Source: Staphylococcus condimenti (GTDB lineage Bacteria; Bacillota; Bacilli; Staphylococcales; Staphylococcaceae). Taken from it: 64,000 nt of DNA. The DNA is taken from assembly GCF_001618885.1 (NCBI RefSeq), contig NZ_CP015114.1:2232001-2296000 (forward strand), read 5' to 3'. The position numbers and the translations under genes were made by a program. Of the stretch, positions 8,625-18,844 are shown piece after piece (within the stretch, counting starts at the first letter, position 1; every line of letters starts with the position of its first letter). The notes below the pieces were generated by a model. The model had not been told where the DNA came from, searched no databases, and saw only the letters and a program-made list of their open reading frames with translations.

Positions 8625-8669
8625 ATAAGGCCGATACATTTAAAAAATAATGTGTCGGTCTTTTTTTAT
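8625..8669 (+). terminator. Terminator of dsbA
   Basis: A 14-bp stem (AAGGCCGATACATT / AATGTGTCGGTCTT with G-T pairs) followed by T5. Confidence 0.9.
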
Positions 8670-8721
8670 TTTAGAAACAGACAAAAATACGGGTAAATTA
8701 TAGTGAACACAAGTACCAATC

Positions 8722-8750
8722 TTGTGTAAAAGATTGGTAAGTGCTAAAAT
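8722..8750 (+). promoter_or_regulatory. Promoter of the Zur-controlled operon
   Basis: TTGTGT at 8722-8727, a 17-nt spacer and TAAAAT at 8745-8750. The -35 box lies in the loop region of a 10-bp inverted repeat (TACCAATCTT / AAGATTGGTA, 8714-8739), which may bind a second regulator. Confidence 0.65.
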
Positions 8751-8759
8751 ACACAAGTA

Positions 8760-8782
8760 TAAAACGTAACGATTACGATTTA
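8760..8782 (+). promoter_or_regulatory. Zur operator of the flavoprotein / FeoB-like / COG0523 operon
   Basis: TAAAACGTAAC, one base, ATTACGATTTA: the right half is a perfect Zur half site and the left half differs at two positions. It sits 10 nt after the -10 box, over the expected transcription start, the usual place for a Zur repressor. Confidence 0.83.
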
Positions 8783-8822
8783 TTATTGAGGATTGAAATC
8801 TAACATGATGGTAGATATATAA

Positions 8823-11284
<2,462 letters not shown>

Positions 11285-11308
11285 TATCACTAAAGAGAGG
11301 GATTCAAT

Positions 11309-12223
11309 ATGGATATTGTTATACTCGGCGGATTTCTGGGTGGCGGTAAAACAACGACACTTAACAATTTAATTAAGCAAGCCATTAAGCATGAATTAAA
11401 ACCTGCAATTATCATGAATGATTTCGGTAAAGCTAGCGTCGATCGTTTTCTTGTTGATCAAACAGTACCGATGGACGAGATTATTGAAGGCTGTATTTGC
11501 TGTGCAATGAAAGGAGATGTATCAAGACAGCTCCACCAACTCTATTTGGATTATCAACCGGATGTGGTCTTTGTAGAGTGCAGCGGGATTGCAGAACCAC
11601 AATCCGTAATTGATGCTTGCTTAACTCCAGCACTTACACCGATTTCAACAATTCAAGCAGTAATCGGTGTGATTGATGCTTCGCTTTACGCGAAACTTGA
11701 AACATATCCAGGTGAAATGCAGAAACTTTATTATGAACAATTAGCACATTGTTCCCACCTATTTATTAATAAAATTGATTGCTGTGAAACAGAAGCAGTT
11801 GCAAAGATTTACAGCGATCTTAATATTCTTAATCCAGAAGCAGAAATCACTATAGGTAGTTATGGACATATTGAAAGTGATTTATTTAAGCAAAAAGAAA
11901 TGAAAAAACGTGAAGCGATAGAAGATAATGTTTCATCTTGCAATACCTCTCAACACAGGCATCATGATGGAATAGGACATCGTTACTTTGAATTTGATAG
12001 TGCAATTGCTTTAGAACAATTGGTGGGATGGTTGGAAAAATTACCGCAATCTATTTATCGTGTAAAAGGTTTTATTCGCTTTAAAGAACACCCTGAAACA
12101 CAATTAGTGCAATATAGTGCCGGACAAGTAGAAATTTCGCCTATCAGTATAGAGTCGAAAGTACAAAATTATTTGGTTGTTATCGGGAGTCATTTAGAAA
12201 AACTGAAATCTCCAATTATTTAA
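11309..12223 (+). CDS. COG0523 (CobW/ZagA/YciC-type) zinc metallochaperone GTPase
   Basis: A 304-residue G3E GTPase. The P-loop is GFLGGGKTTTLNNL, the metal-binding C-x-C-C motif is EGCICCAMKGD, switch II is VECSG and the guanine-specificity motif is INKID. A His-rich stretch SQHRHHDGIGHRYFEFD (about residues 212-228) precedes the C-terminal CobW_C domain. Proteins of this family under Zur control (YciC/ZagA in Bacillus) deliver Zn to client enzymes during starvation. A ribosome site GAGAGGG stands before the ATG, 24 nt after the permease gene, so it is the third gene of the operon. It may replace in trans the G domain missing from the FeoB-like partner; this is speculation. Confidence 0.9.
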   Translation: MDIVILGGFLGGGKTTTLNNLIKQAIKHELKPAIIMNDFGKASVDRFLVDQTVPMDEIIEGCICCAMKGDVSRQLHQLYLDYQPDVVFVECSGIAEPQSVIDACLTPALTPISTIQAVIGVIDASLYAKLETYPGEMQKLYYEQLAHCSHLFINKIDCCETEAVAKIYSDLNILNPEAEITIGSYGHIESDLFKQKEMKKREAIEDNVSSCNTSQHRHHDGIGHRYFEFDSAIALEQLVGWLEKLPQSIYRVKGFIRFKEHPETQLVQYSAGQVEISPISIESKVQNYLVVIGSHLEKLKSPII

Positions 12224-12285
12224 GGCCATATTTAAACTGTAATTTGGGTAAATAAAAGAGGAGTTCGATTAAAAGAACTTTATTG

Positions 12286-12313
12286 TTGATATATTTTTTG
12301 TATCTGGTATACT
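12286..12313 (+). promoter_or_regulatory. Promoter of the yceI gene
   Basis: TTGATA at 12286, a 16-nt spacer and TATACT at 12308, with an extended -10 TG. It lies 34 nt before the ATG. Confidence 0.7.
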
Positions 12314-12346
12314 AAATATACAAACAAATTATTGGAGGTTTCATTT

Positions 12347-12862
12347 ATGACTAAATTTACTTTTGATCCAGCACACTCTTCTATCGAATTCCAAGTTAAA
12401 CACTTAATGGTGTCTAAAGTGAAAGGTAGCTTTACACAATTTAACGCTGATTTATCAGGTGACTTAAATGATTTAAGTTCATTGAAAGGTTCAGCATCAA
12501 TTGATGTAAAATCAATCGACACAAACCAAGAAGATCGTGACAACCACTTACGTACAAACGATTTCTTTGATGCAGATAATCATCCAGAAATTAAATTCGA
12601 AATTAAAGATGTAGCAAAAGACAAAGTAACAGGCGACTTAACAATTAAAGGTGTTACGAATGAAGAAACATTCGACCTTGATTTCGAAGGTGTCAGCAAA
12701 AACCCATTAAACGATACTAACGTAGCAGGTTTCACAGTATCTGGTAAAGTAGACCGCGAAAAATACGGTATGTCATTTAACCAAACATTAGAAACAGGCG
12801 GCGTATTAATTGGTAAAGATGTTAAATTCGAAGCAGACTTAGAATTTATCGTTGAAGACTAA
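12347..12862 (+). CDS. YceI family lipid-binding protein
   Basis: A 171-residue YceI-like lipocalin-fold protein with the usual opening TKFTFDPAHSSIEFQVKHLMVSKVKGSF. These proteins form an extended beta-barrel that holds polyisoprenoid or fatty-acyl chains. There is no signal peptide, so this one is cytosolic, as in other staphylococci. The frame opens at a TTG at 12332, but TTGGAGG there is the ribosome site; the ATG at 12347 has 8-nt spacing. Codon use is strongly biased toward preferred codons, suggesting high expression. It is monocistronic with its own promoter and terminator. Confidence 0.9.
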   Translation: MTKFTFDPAHSSIEFQVKHLMVSKVKGSFTQFNADLSGDLNDLSSLKGSASIDVKSIDTNQEDRDNHLRTNDFFDADNHPEIKFEIKDVAKDKVTGDLTIKGVTNEETFDLDFEGVSKNPLNDTNVAGFTVSGKVDREKYGMSFNQTLETGGVLIGKDVKFEADLEFIVED

Positions 12863-12875
12863 TTTTTAATAAATG

Positions 12876-12915
12876 GACTGTAGTGCAGTATATAGACTGT
12901 GCTGCAGTCTTTTTC
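12876..12915 (+). terminator. Terminator of the yceI gene
   Basis: A 14-bp stem with three G-T pairs (GACTGTAGTGCAGT / ACTGTGCTGCAGTC), then T5CT5. Confidence 0.88.
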
Positions 12916-13002
12916 TTTTTTGTTGGTAATTCAAGTTCAATATATACCATAATGAAGATAGAAATTTCTAAAGTATCCATATAAAAAAGGAAGTGAAGAA
13001 GA

Positions 13003-13473
13003 GTGGCAATTAAAAGAGAAGGCAATAAAATTATTTTTAGTCGTGTTTTTGATGCACGAATCCAAGATGTATTTAATGCATATACAACAAAATCAAAATT
13101 TGAAAAATGGTTTCATCCAAAAGGTGCAAGCACCGAAGTTTATGATTTTGATGCAAGACCAGGAGGTAAAAACTTCTTCAAAATTAATGCACCAGATGGT
13201 CAAAGTTATACGGTTATGCAATATGATGAGATTGAAGCACCCTATAAAATTATCTATCATGACTATTTCGCAAATGAAAAAGGTCAGATTAACCCTAATA
13301 TGAACGGCATGAAAGTAGAAATTTATTTTGAATCTAAAGATGCTGAACAAACAGAGGTTAAATCTATTTCTATCATGCCAACAGAACAATCAGCACAACA
13401 ATTGCTTGATATGGGAGTAGAAGAAGGTATGGAAAGCACATTAGATCAGTTAGAGGAATTACTTAAAAAGTGA
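13003..13473 (+). CDS. SRPBCC/AHSA1 (START-like) domain protein
   Basis: A 156-residue SRPBCC-fold protein of the AHSA1 type. Typical elements are SRVFDARIQDVFNAYT near the N-terminus, KWFHPKG, and RPGGKNFFKINAPDGQ. The fold makes a hydrophobic cavity for small ligands; no enzymatic role can be assigned. It starts with GTG at 13003, preceded by AAGGAAGTGA at suitable spacing; no ATG fits better. Downstream there is no obvious strong terminator before the next small gene. Confidence 0.83.
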   Translation: MAIKREGNKIIFSRVFDARIQDVFNAYTTKSKFEKWFHPKGASTEVYDFDARPGGKNFFKINAPDGQSYTVMQYDEIEAPYKIIYHDYFANEKGQINPNMNGMKVEIYFESKDAEQTEVKSISIMPTEQSAQQLLDMGVEEGMESTLDQLEELLKK

Positions 13474-13581
13474 TGGGAATTCCCTGATTTCTGTTTTACC
13501 TCATTTCGCTTATTAAATGAAAGTGCTACACTATAAATGACATAAGACTTGATTTGCTTTTGAGATAAAGAGGTGAAAAGA

Positions 13582-13770
13582 ATGAATGAACGTTACGTTA
13601 AAGTCGTTATTCTGTACATTTTAAGTACATTAGTACCTTCTGTTTTATTTAGCTCTAAATGTGTATCTAACAGTTTCTTAAAATGGTTCTTGCGTACAGT
13701 TGCAGGATGCGGTATCTTTTCTGCTGGCTTAAAATTTATGGTCAAAAGAAAAAATAAAAAACAAGCTTAA
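13582..13770 (+). CDS. Small membrane protein, unknown function
   Basis: A 62-residue protein with one or two hydrophobic helices (VVILYILSTLVPSVLF and the WFLRTVAGCGIFSAGLKF region) and a basic C-terminal tail KRKNKKQA. I do not recognise the family. The GTG at 13573 is part of the ribosome site AAAGAGGTG, so the ATG at 13582 is the likely start. A strong terminator follows 20 nt after the stop, which supports a real transcript. Confidence 0.72.
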   Translation: MNERYVKVVILYILSTLVPSVLFSSKCVSNSFLKWFLRTVAGCGIFSAGLKFMVKRKNKKQA

Positions 13771-13778
13771 TAATATTG

Positions 13779-13811
13779 AGGTGAAGCGGCAATTTGTCGC
13801 TTCATTTTTTT
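13779..13811 (+). terminator. Terminator of the 62-residue gene
   Basis: Stem TGAAGCGGCAA / TTGTCGCTTCA (one G-T) then T7. Confidence 0.92.
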
Positions 13812-13911
13812 GCAATATATGCTACAAATAAAACAGTTTTTGTATATTAAAAAATGGACTGCAAACATTTATTTAAGCTCATAGATGTTTATGACAAAAT
13901 TTTGAATTTTA

Positions 13912-13925
13912 CTCTATGCATAGAG
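13912..13925 (+). promoter_or_regulatory. Palindrome over the nirC -35 region
   Basis: CTCTATGCATAGAG is a perfect 14-bp palindrome. It covers the -35 position for the -10 box TATAAT at 13938-13943 upstream of nirC. It is unlike NreC, Rex or Fur sites, so the binding protein is unknown. Confidence 0.5.
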
Positions 13926-13983
13926 AATAAATAATAATATAATATATCTATCTCAAAATGATATATAGGGGGAAGTATTTTTT

Positions 13984-14814
13984 ATGGTTATGCAAAATCA
14001 TAAAACGATTGAAGATACATATGCTTCACGTGAGACAATGAACAGTGTAGTAAGTTCATCTCAAATGAAATCAGTCATGCTGAGTAAGACGCCAGTGCGT
14101 TATTTCCTCAAAGCAATGATGTCAGGTTTCTTATTGTCAATCGTGGCAGTATTCATGTTAGCAATCAAAACACAACATAACGGTATCAATGAAGGTACTA
14201 TTAACTTATTAGGGGCTCTTGCTTTTAGTTTAGCCTTGGTATTAATCGTTCTTACACATTCTGAGTTATTAACAAGTAACTTTATGTATATGACAGCTGG
14301 TGCATATTATAGATCAGTGCCGATCGGCAAAATTATTTGGTTATTTACAGTATGTTTTATCGGTAATATCGTCGGGGGATTTGTACTTTTCGGTTTGCTG
14401 AAATTTACAAGCGTAATGACACCAGAAATGGTTGAAGCATTAACAAAAATTGTTGATAAGAAAACAACACTTGGTACTTGGGACGGTATTTTAGTAAAAG
14501 CCATCTTTGCCAACTTCTTTATCAATATCGGTATCTATGTCTCTATTCAATTCAAAGAAGGTTTATCTAAAGCTTTCTTCATCGCTTGCGGTGTAGTAGT
14601 CTTCGTATTTATGGGATATGAACACGTTGTTTATAACGCTAACTTATTCTCAGGTATGATGTTCTATAATTTAGATGCATTATCTTGGATTGATGTGTTG
14701 AAAAATATCGTCTGGGCATTTATCGGTAACTATATCGGCGGCGGTATTTTCGTAGGTCTGTTATATGCTTACTTTAATGGAAAAAGAAACCATTATATTG
14801 AAGAACAAAAATAA
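13984..14814 (+). CDS. nirC: Formate/nitrite transporter family protein, nitrite channel
   Basis: A 276-residue FNT channel with six membrane helices that moves nitrite (and perhaps nitrate) across the membrane. Conserved FNT features include the GALAFSLALVLIVLTHSELLT region and the FFINIGIYVSIQ loop. It is transcribed alone, with its own terminator, just upstream of the nirR-cobA operon that reduces nitrite to ammonia. The ribosome site AGGGGGAAG precedes the ATG at 13984; a second ATG lies two codons in. In S. carnosus this gene belongs to the same nitrate/nitrite locus. Confidence 0.9.
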   Translation: MVMQNHKTIEDTYASRETMNSVVSSSQMKSVMLSKTPVRYFLKAMMSGFLLSIVAVFMLAIKTQHNGINEGTINLLGALAFSLALVLIVLTHSELLTSNFMYMTAGAYYRSVPIGKIIWLFTVCFIGNIVGGFVLFGLLKFTSVMTPEMVEALTKIVDKKTTLGTWDGILVKAIFANFFINIGIYVSIQFKEGLSKAFFIACGVVVFVFMGYEHVVYNANLFSGMMFYNLDALSWIDVLKNIVWAFIGNYIGGGIFVGLLYAYFNGKRNHYIEEQK

Positions 14815-14825
14815 TTGAAACTTGT

Positions 14826-14869
14826 TAGGGAATCCCCTCAGAATTGAGATAAGGGGATTCCCTATTTTT
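14826..14869 (+). terminator. Terminator of nirC that doubles as an NreC-type operator
   Basis: A 13-bp perfect stem (TAGGGAATCCCCT / AGGGGATTCCCTA, loop 13 nt) followed by T5. Each arm is itself a GGG-N4-CCC palindrome (TAGGG-AATC-CCCTC and AAGGG-GATT-CCCTA), the NreC consensus described for S. carnosus nitrate genes. It lies ~50-90 bp upstream of the nirR -10 box. Confidence 0.85.
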
Positions 14870-14878
14870 ATAAGAAAG

Positions 14879-14896
14879 TTGTGAATGCATTCACAT
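14879..14896 (+). promoter_or_regulatory. Rex operator of the nirR operon
   Basis: TTGTGAA-TGCA-TTCACAT fits the staphylococcal Rex consensus TTGTGAA-W4-TTCACAA except for the last base and the GC centre. It overlaps the -35 position of the -10 box TACAAT at 14914. Rex releases DNA when NADH is high, consistent with anaerobic induction. Confidence 0.8.
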
Positions 14897-14941
14897 AAGG
14901 AATTAAAATAAGGTACAATGCAATAAAGGGGGAAACACATC

Positions 14942-15664
14942 ATGTCACAAACGATAATCGTGATGCATGGTATGAGACGTGGTAAGCAAAACCAATTATT
15001 AATGGAAGAATTAGAACATGTGGGCAAACAAGTAGATGGTGAATTTGATGTCGCATTTATTGAAAGTGATGAATTATCGTTGCCGCAAATTATAAGAAAA
15101 CATTTATCAGAAGGCGAGCATTATTTTACCATCGTGCCATTACTTCTTTTTTCTGGTCGTCATTATTTAGAAGATATACCAGCCATAATGAAAGAAATGC
15201 AGTTGATGTTTCCAGGAAGTATTCATTATCAAATCCGTCAGCCCCTTTGTTATCATCCAGCACTGACAAACTGGATTCAAAAACGAATTGATGCATGGAA
15301 ATATCAAAATAATTTGAATTCTGCAATTGTATTAATCGGTCATGGCAGTCCATTTTTGACTGAACCTGATGATGAATTAAATATGTTGAAAGCAAAGTGT
15401 CGAACAGAGCGTCCAGTTTATACGATGATGTTTTATGGAGACTTGCAGTTTGAGAAACTTTTACCAGAAATGAAAGATAACTTTGAACATATTTTAGTAA
15501 TTCCGGTGTTTTTCTATGACGGATTTTTAGTCAATAAAATCAAAAAGAAGATTAATGCGATTCAAGGAGATTCAGATATTACAGTTGCCCCTGCATTAAA
15601 TTTTGAACCGGAATTAGATGAGATGTTGGCAGCACGATTAAATGAAGTTAAGGAGATTTCGTAA
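14942..15664 (+). CDS. nirR: Sirohydrochlorin chelatase-like protein (NirR)
   Basis: A 240-residue CbiX/SirB-superfamily protein with two chelatase-like halves. The first starts TIIVMHGMRRGKQNQLL with a metal-site-type histidine; the second has VLIGHGSPFLTEPDDEL. It probably inserts Fe2+ into sirohydrochlorin, the last step of siroheme synthesis for NirB. In S. carnosus this gene was named nirR and reported as needed for nitrite reductase expression; chelatase is the better structural reading. It heads an operon of five overlapping or abutting genes. A GGGGG ribosome site precedes the ATG. Confidence 0.82.
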   Translation: MSQTIIVMHGMRRGKQNQLLMEELEHVGKQVDGEFDVAFIESDELSLPQIIRKHLSEGEHYFTIVPLLLFSGRHYLEDIPAIMKEMQLMFPGSIHYQIRQPLCYHPALTNWIQKRIDAWKYQNNLNSAIVLIGHGSPFLTEPDDELNMLKAKCRTERPVYTMMFYGDLQFEKLLPEMKDNFEHILVIPVFFYDGFLVNKIKKKINAIQGDSDITVAPALNFEPELDEMLAARLNEVKEIS

Positions 15665-16140
15665 TGTATCCAATACAACTTAATTTGAAAAATAAACGTG
15701 TCGCACTGATAGGCGGTGGTCGCATTGGTTTTCGTAAATTCAAGCAGCTTGCTAAAGCAGATTACGGCAGTGTAACGGTTATCAGCAAAGCTTTTTTGCC
15801 TGAATTTTTCGAACAATCTTATCCTGGTATTAAATTAATCACCAAAGACTATGACAAAGAAGATATTGCAGAAGCGGATGTTGTGATTATTGCGACAGAT
15901 TCACAAGAAATCAACGATCAAATCAAACAAGATACTAAGCCGCATCAATTAGTGAACCATACAGGTGATAAATTGCAATCGGATTTTTTCAATATGAGAG
16001 AATTTGATTTTGAAGATTTGGCTATCAGTGTGCGTTCAAACGGTGGGGATTATATAAAAGCAAAACAAGTTTCAAAAGCAATAGAAAAGTATTTACAGGA
16101 AGATTATGGGAGGGAAAACGGATGTCTAGACAACGATTAG
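15664..16140 (+). CDS. sirC: Precorrin-2 dehydrogenase (siroheme synthase N-domain)
   Basis: Oxidises precorrin-2 to sirohydrochlorin with NAD+. The 158-residue protein has the Rossmann motif ALIGGGRIGFRKFKQL and the following NHTGDKLQSDFFN segment, matching the dehydrogenase half of CysG. It is shorter than the ~200-residue stand-alone enzymes because the C-terminal dimerisation part is reduced. The start ATG overlaps the nirR stop (TAATG), with AAGGAG just upstream. Its 3' end overlaps nirB by 19 nt. Older S. carnosus papers call it sirA, as I recall; that symbol now means a siderophore receptor. Confidence 0.85.
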   Translation: MYPIQLNLKNKRVALIGGGRIGFRKFKQLAKADYGSVTVISKAFLPEFFEQSYPGIKLITKDYDKEDIAEADVVIIATDSQEINDQIKQDTKPHQLVNHTGDKLQSDFFNMREFDFEDLAISVRSNGGDYIKAKQVSKAIEKYLQEDYGRENGCLDND

Positions 16141-18527
16141 TTATGATCGGTAATGGGATGGCCGGAGTAAGAACGATTGAAGAAATTATAGATAGAGACC
16201 CTGATAAATTTGATATTACAATCATTGGGAAAGAACCTTATCCGAACTATAACCGTATCATGTTATCCAATATTTTACAGAAAAAGATGACAGTAGAAGA
16301 AACAATAATGAATCCTTATTCATGGTATGAAGAAAATGGGATTGCATTAATTACAGGTGAAAGCGCAACACGTGTAAATCGTGAAAAACATATAGTAGAA
16401 ACTGAAAAAGGTCGTGAAATTCCTTACGATATCTGTATTTTCGCGACAGGTTCTAAAGCATTTGTCTTACCGATTCCAGGACACGAGTTACCAAGTGTTA
16501 TCGGTTGGCGTACGATTGAAGATACAGAGCGTATGATTGAGATTGCACAAAATAAAAAAGAAGCCATTGTTATCGGCGGTGGTTTGTTAGGTCTTGAATG
16601 TGCCCGAGGATTACTCGATCAAGGCATGAATGTCACAGTTGTACATCTTGCTGAATGGTTGATGGAAATGCAATTAGACCGTCAAGCAGGAGATATGCTG
16701 CGTGAAGATTTAGAAAAACAAGGTATGAAATTTGAACTAGGTGCAAATACAAAAGAAATCGTCGGAGATCAAGATGTAGAAGCAATTCGATTAGCAGATG
16801 GCCGCGTGTTGCCTGCTGATTTAGTTGTTATGGCAGTAGGTATCAGACCATTTACACAAGAAGCGATTGATTCAGGCATCGATGTTGAACGCGGAATTGT
16901 CGTAGATGATTTCATGCGTACAAGTGATCCGGAAATATATGCAGTAGGCGAATGTGCACAGCATAACGGAAAAGTTTATGGTCTGGTTGCACCGTTATAT
17001 GAACAAGGTAAAGTATTAGCTGATCATTTAACAGGCCGTCCTACTGAAGGTTATCAAGGTTCTACTACATTCACTTCATTGAAAGTGTCTGGTTGTGATT
17101 TATATAGTGCTGGACAAATTCAAGAAGATGAAGAAGTAGAGGGTGTAGAAATCTATAATAGTCATGATCATGTCTACAAAAAAATCTTCTTAAAAGAAGA
17201 AAGAGTTGTAGGGGCCGTATTATATGGTGATACAGATGATGGTACACGTTTCTTCAATATGATGAAAAAACGCGAACCAATTGAAGACTATACACTTGTC
17301 TCTCTTTTACAAAAAGTAGGAGAAGAAGCATCATCTTCAGTTGCTGATATGGATGATAGTGAAACAATTTGCGGTTGTAATGGTATATCAAAAGGAACAA
17401 TTGTCAGTGCAATTGTTGAAGATGGTTTAACTTCAGTTGCAGAAGTGACTAAAGCAACAAAAGCAGGTAATTCTTGCGGTAAGTGTAAACCTCAAATCGG
17501 TGAATTATTAGAACATACATTAGGTGGTGCTTTTGTAGCTTCTAAGCCAGCAGGTATTTGTGATTGTACAGAATTAACGCGTGATCAAATCGTAACGCAG
17601 ATTCGTGCCAAAGGATTAAAAACATCTAAAGAAGTACGTCATGTTCTAGACTGGAAAAATAAAGGCGGTTGTCCGAAGTGTCGTCCAGCTATCAACTACT
17701 ATTTGAATATGGTTTATCCTCATGAACATGAAGATGAAAAAGCATCACGTTTTGCAAATGAACGTTATCATGCCAATATTCAAAATGATGGAACATTCTC
17801 TGTTATACCTCAAATGCGCGGCGGTGTTACAAATCCTGATCAACTTATCCGTTTAGGTGAGGTTGCGAAGAAATACGATGTGCCATTGGTAAAAGTAACT
17901 GGATCACAACGTATCGGATTATATGGCATCAGCAAAGAAGACTTACCGAAAGTCTGGAAAGATTTAGGCATGCGTTCAGCGTCTGCCTATGCTAAGAAAA
18001 CACGATCTGTTAAAAGTTGTGTTGGTAAAGAATTTTGTCGTTTCGGTACACAATATACAACACGTCTAGGTATTCGATTAGAAGAAACATTTGAATATAT
18101 CGATACGCCGCATAAATTTAAAATGGGTGTTTCTGGTTGTCCACGTAGCTGCGTTGAATCTGGAGTGAAAGACTTCGGTGTAATCGGCGTAGAAAATGGT
18201 TTCCAAATTTATATTGGAGGCAACGGTGGTACTGAAGTAACGAAAGGTCAATTTTTAACTACAGTTGAAACTGAAGAAGACGTAATTCAATTATGCGGTG
18301 CTTATATGCAGTATTATCGTGAAACAGGTATTTACGCAGAGCGTACTGCACCTTGGTTAGAGCGTATGGGCTTTGAAAATGTAAAAGAATATGTTTTAGA
18401 TCCTGAACGTCAAAAAGCTTTATATGATCGTATTATGGATGCGAAACGTGCTGTGGCGGAAGAACCATGGTCAGAAATTGTTAATGATCAAACAGATCAA
18501 AAAATCTTTAAAGTAGAGAAGGTGTAA
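16122..18527 (+). CDS. nirB: NADH-dependent assimilatory-type nitrite reductase, large subunit
   Basis: An 801-residue cytosolic enzyme reducing nitrite to ammonia. Domains in order: FAD/NAD(P)-binding oxidoreductase (VMIGNGMAGVRTIEEI at the start, second nucleotide motif AIVIGGGLLGLECARG); tandem BFD-like [2Fe-2S] regions (CGCNGISKGTIVSAI...CGKC and CDCTELTRDQIV...CPKC); a nitrite/sulfite reductase ferredoxin-like half; and the siroheme-[4Fe-4S] site CVGKEFCRFGTQ...GCPRSC. All cluster cysteines are present. The ribosome site GGGAGGG precedes the ATG inside sirC. NirD follows after 2 nt. The enzyme detoxifies nitrite from NarGHI and recycles NADH. Confidence 0.95.
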   Translation: MSRQRLVMIGNGMAGVRTIEEIIDRDPDKFDITIIGKEPYPNYNRIMLSNILQKKMTVEETIMNPYSWYEENGIALITGESATRVNREKHIVETEKGREIPYDICIFATGSKAFVLPIPGHELPSVIGWRTIEDTERMIEIAQNKKEAIVIGGGLLGLECARGLLDQGMNVTVVHLAEWLMEMQLDRQAGDMLREDLEKQGMKFELGANTKEIVGDQDVEAIRLADGRVLPADLVVMAVGIRPFTQEAIDSGIDVERGIVVDDFMRTSDPEIYAVGECAQHNGKVYGLVAPLYEQGKVLADHLTGRPTEGYQGSTTFTSLKVSGCDLYSAGQIQEDEEVEGVEIYNSHDHVYKKIFLKEERVVGAVLYGDTDDGTRFFNMMKKREPIEDYTLVSLLQKVGEEASSSVADMDDSETICGCNGISKGTIVSAIVEDGLTSVAEVTKATKAGNSCGKCKPQIGELLEHTLGGAFVASKPAGICDCTELTRDQIVTQIRAKGLKTSKEVRHVLDWKNKGGCPKCRPAINYYLNMVYPHEHEDEKASRFANERYHANIQNDGTFSVIPQMRGGVTNPDQLIRLGEVAKKYDVPLVKVTGSQRIGLYGISKEDLPKVWKDLGMRSASAYAKKTRSVKSCVGKEFCRFGTQYTTRLGIRLEETFEYIDTPHKFKMGVSGCPRSCVESGVKDFGVIGVENGFQIYIGGNGGTEVTKGQFLTTVETEEDVIQLCGAYMQYYRETGIYAERTAPWLERMGFENVKEYVLDPERQKALYDRIMDAKRAVAEEPWSEIVNDQTDQKIFKVEKV

Positions 18528-18529
18528 GC

Positions 18530-18844
18530 ATGCGAGCAATGGAAAAAGTAAGAGTAGCAGCATTAGAGGATTTAACACCTTTAATCGGTACAAAAGTTAT
18601 CGTACGCGATAAAGAAATTGGAGTGTTTCTAACGGAAGACGGTAAGATTTTTGCGGTCAATAATGTATGTCCGCATAAACAAGGTCCTTTATCAGAAGGA
18701 ACTGTAAGCGAGCATTCCGTATTTTGTCCGCTTCATGACCAACAAATTGATCTAGAGACAGGCCTTGTCCAAGAACCTGACACTGGCTGCGTTGAAACAT
18801 ATGAAGTTGAAATCATCGATGGAGATGTATATTTATGTCTGTAA
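18530..18844 (+). CDS. nirD: Nitrite reductase small subunit (Rieske-type)
   Basis: A 104-residue NirD with a Rieske fold. The [2Fe-2S] ligands are present (NVCPHKQGPLSEG and FCPLHDQQIDLETG); some NirD homologues lack them. It partners NirB in NADH-dependent nitrite reduction. ATG codons at 18530 and 18539 are both possible: the first is close behind the nirB stop and weakly served by AAGGTG, the second gives MEKVRVAALEDL. The 3' end overlaps cobA by 10 nt, so the genes are translationally coupled. Confidence 0.92.
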   Translation: MRAMEKVRVAALEDLTPLIGTKVIVRDKEIGVFLTEDGKIFAVNNVCPHKQGPLSEGTVSEHSVFCPLHDQQIDLETGLVQEPDTGCVETYEVEIIDGDVYLCL

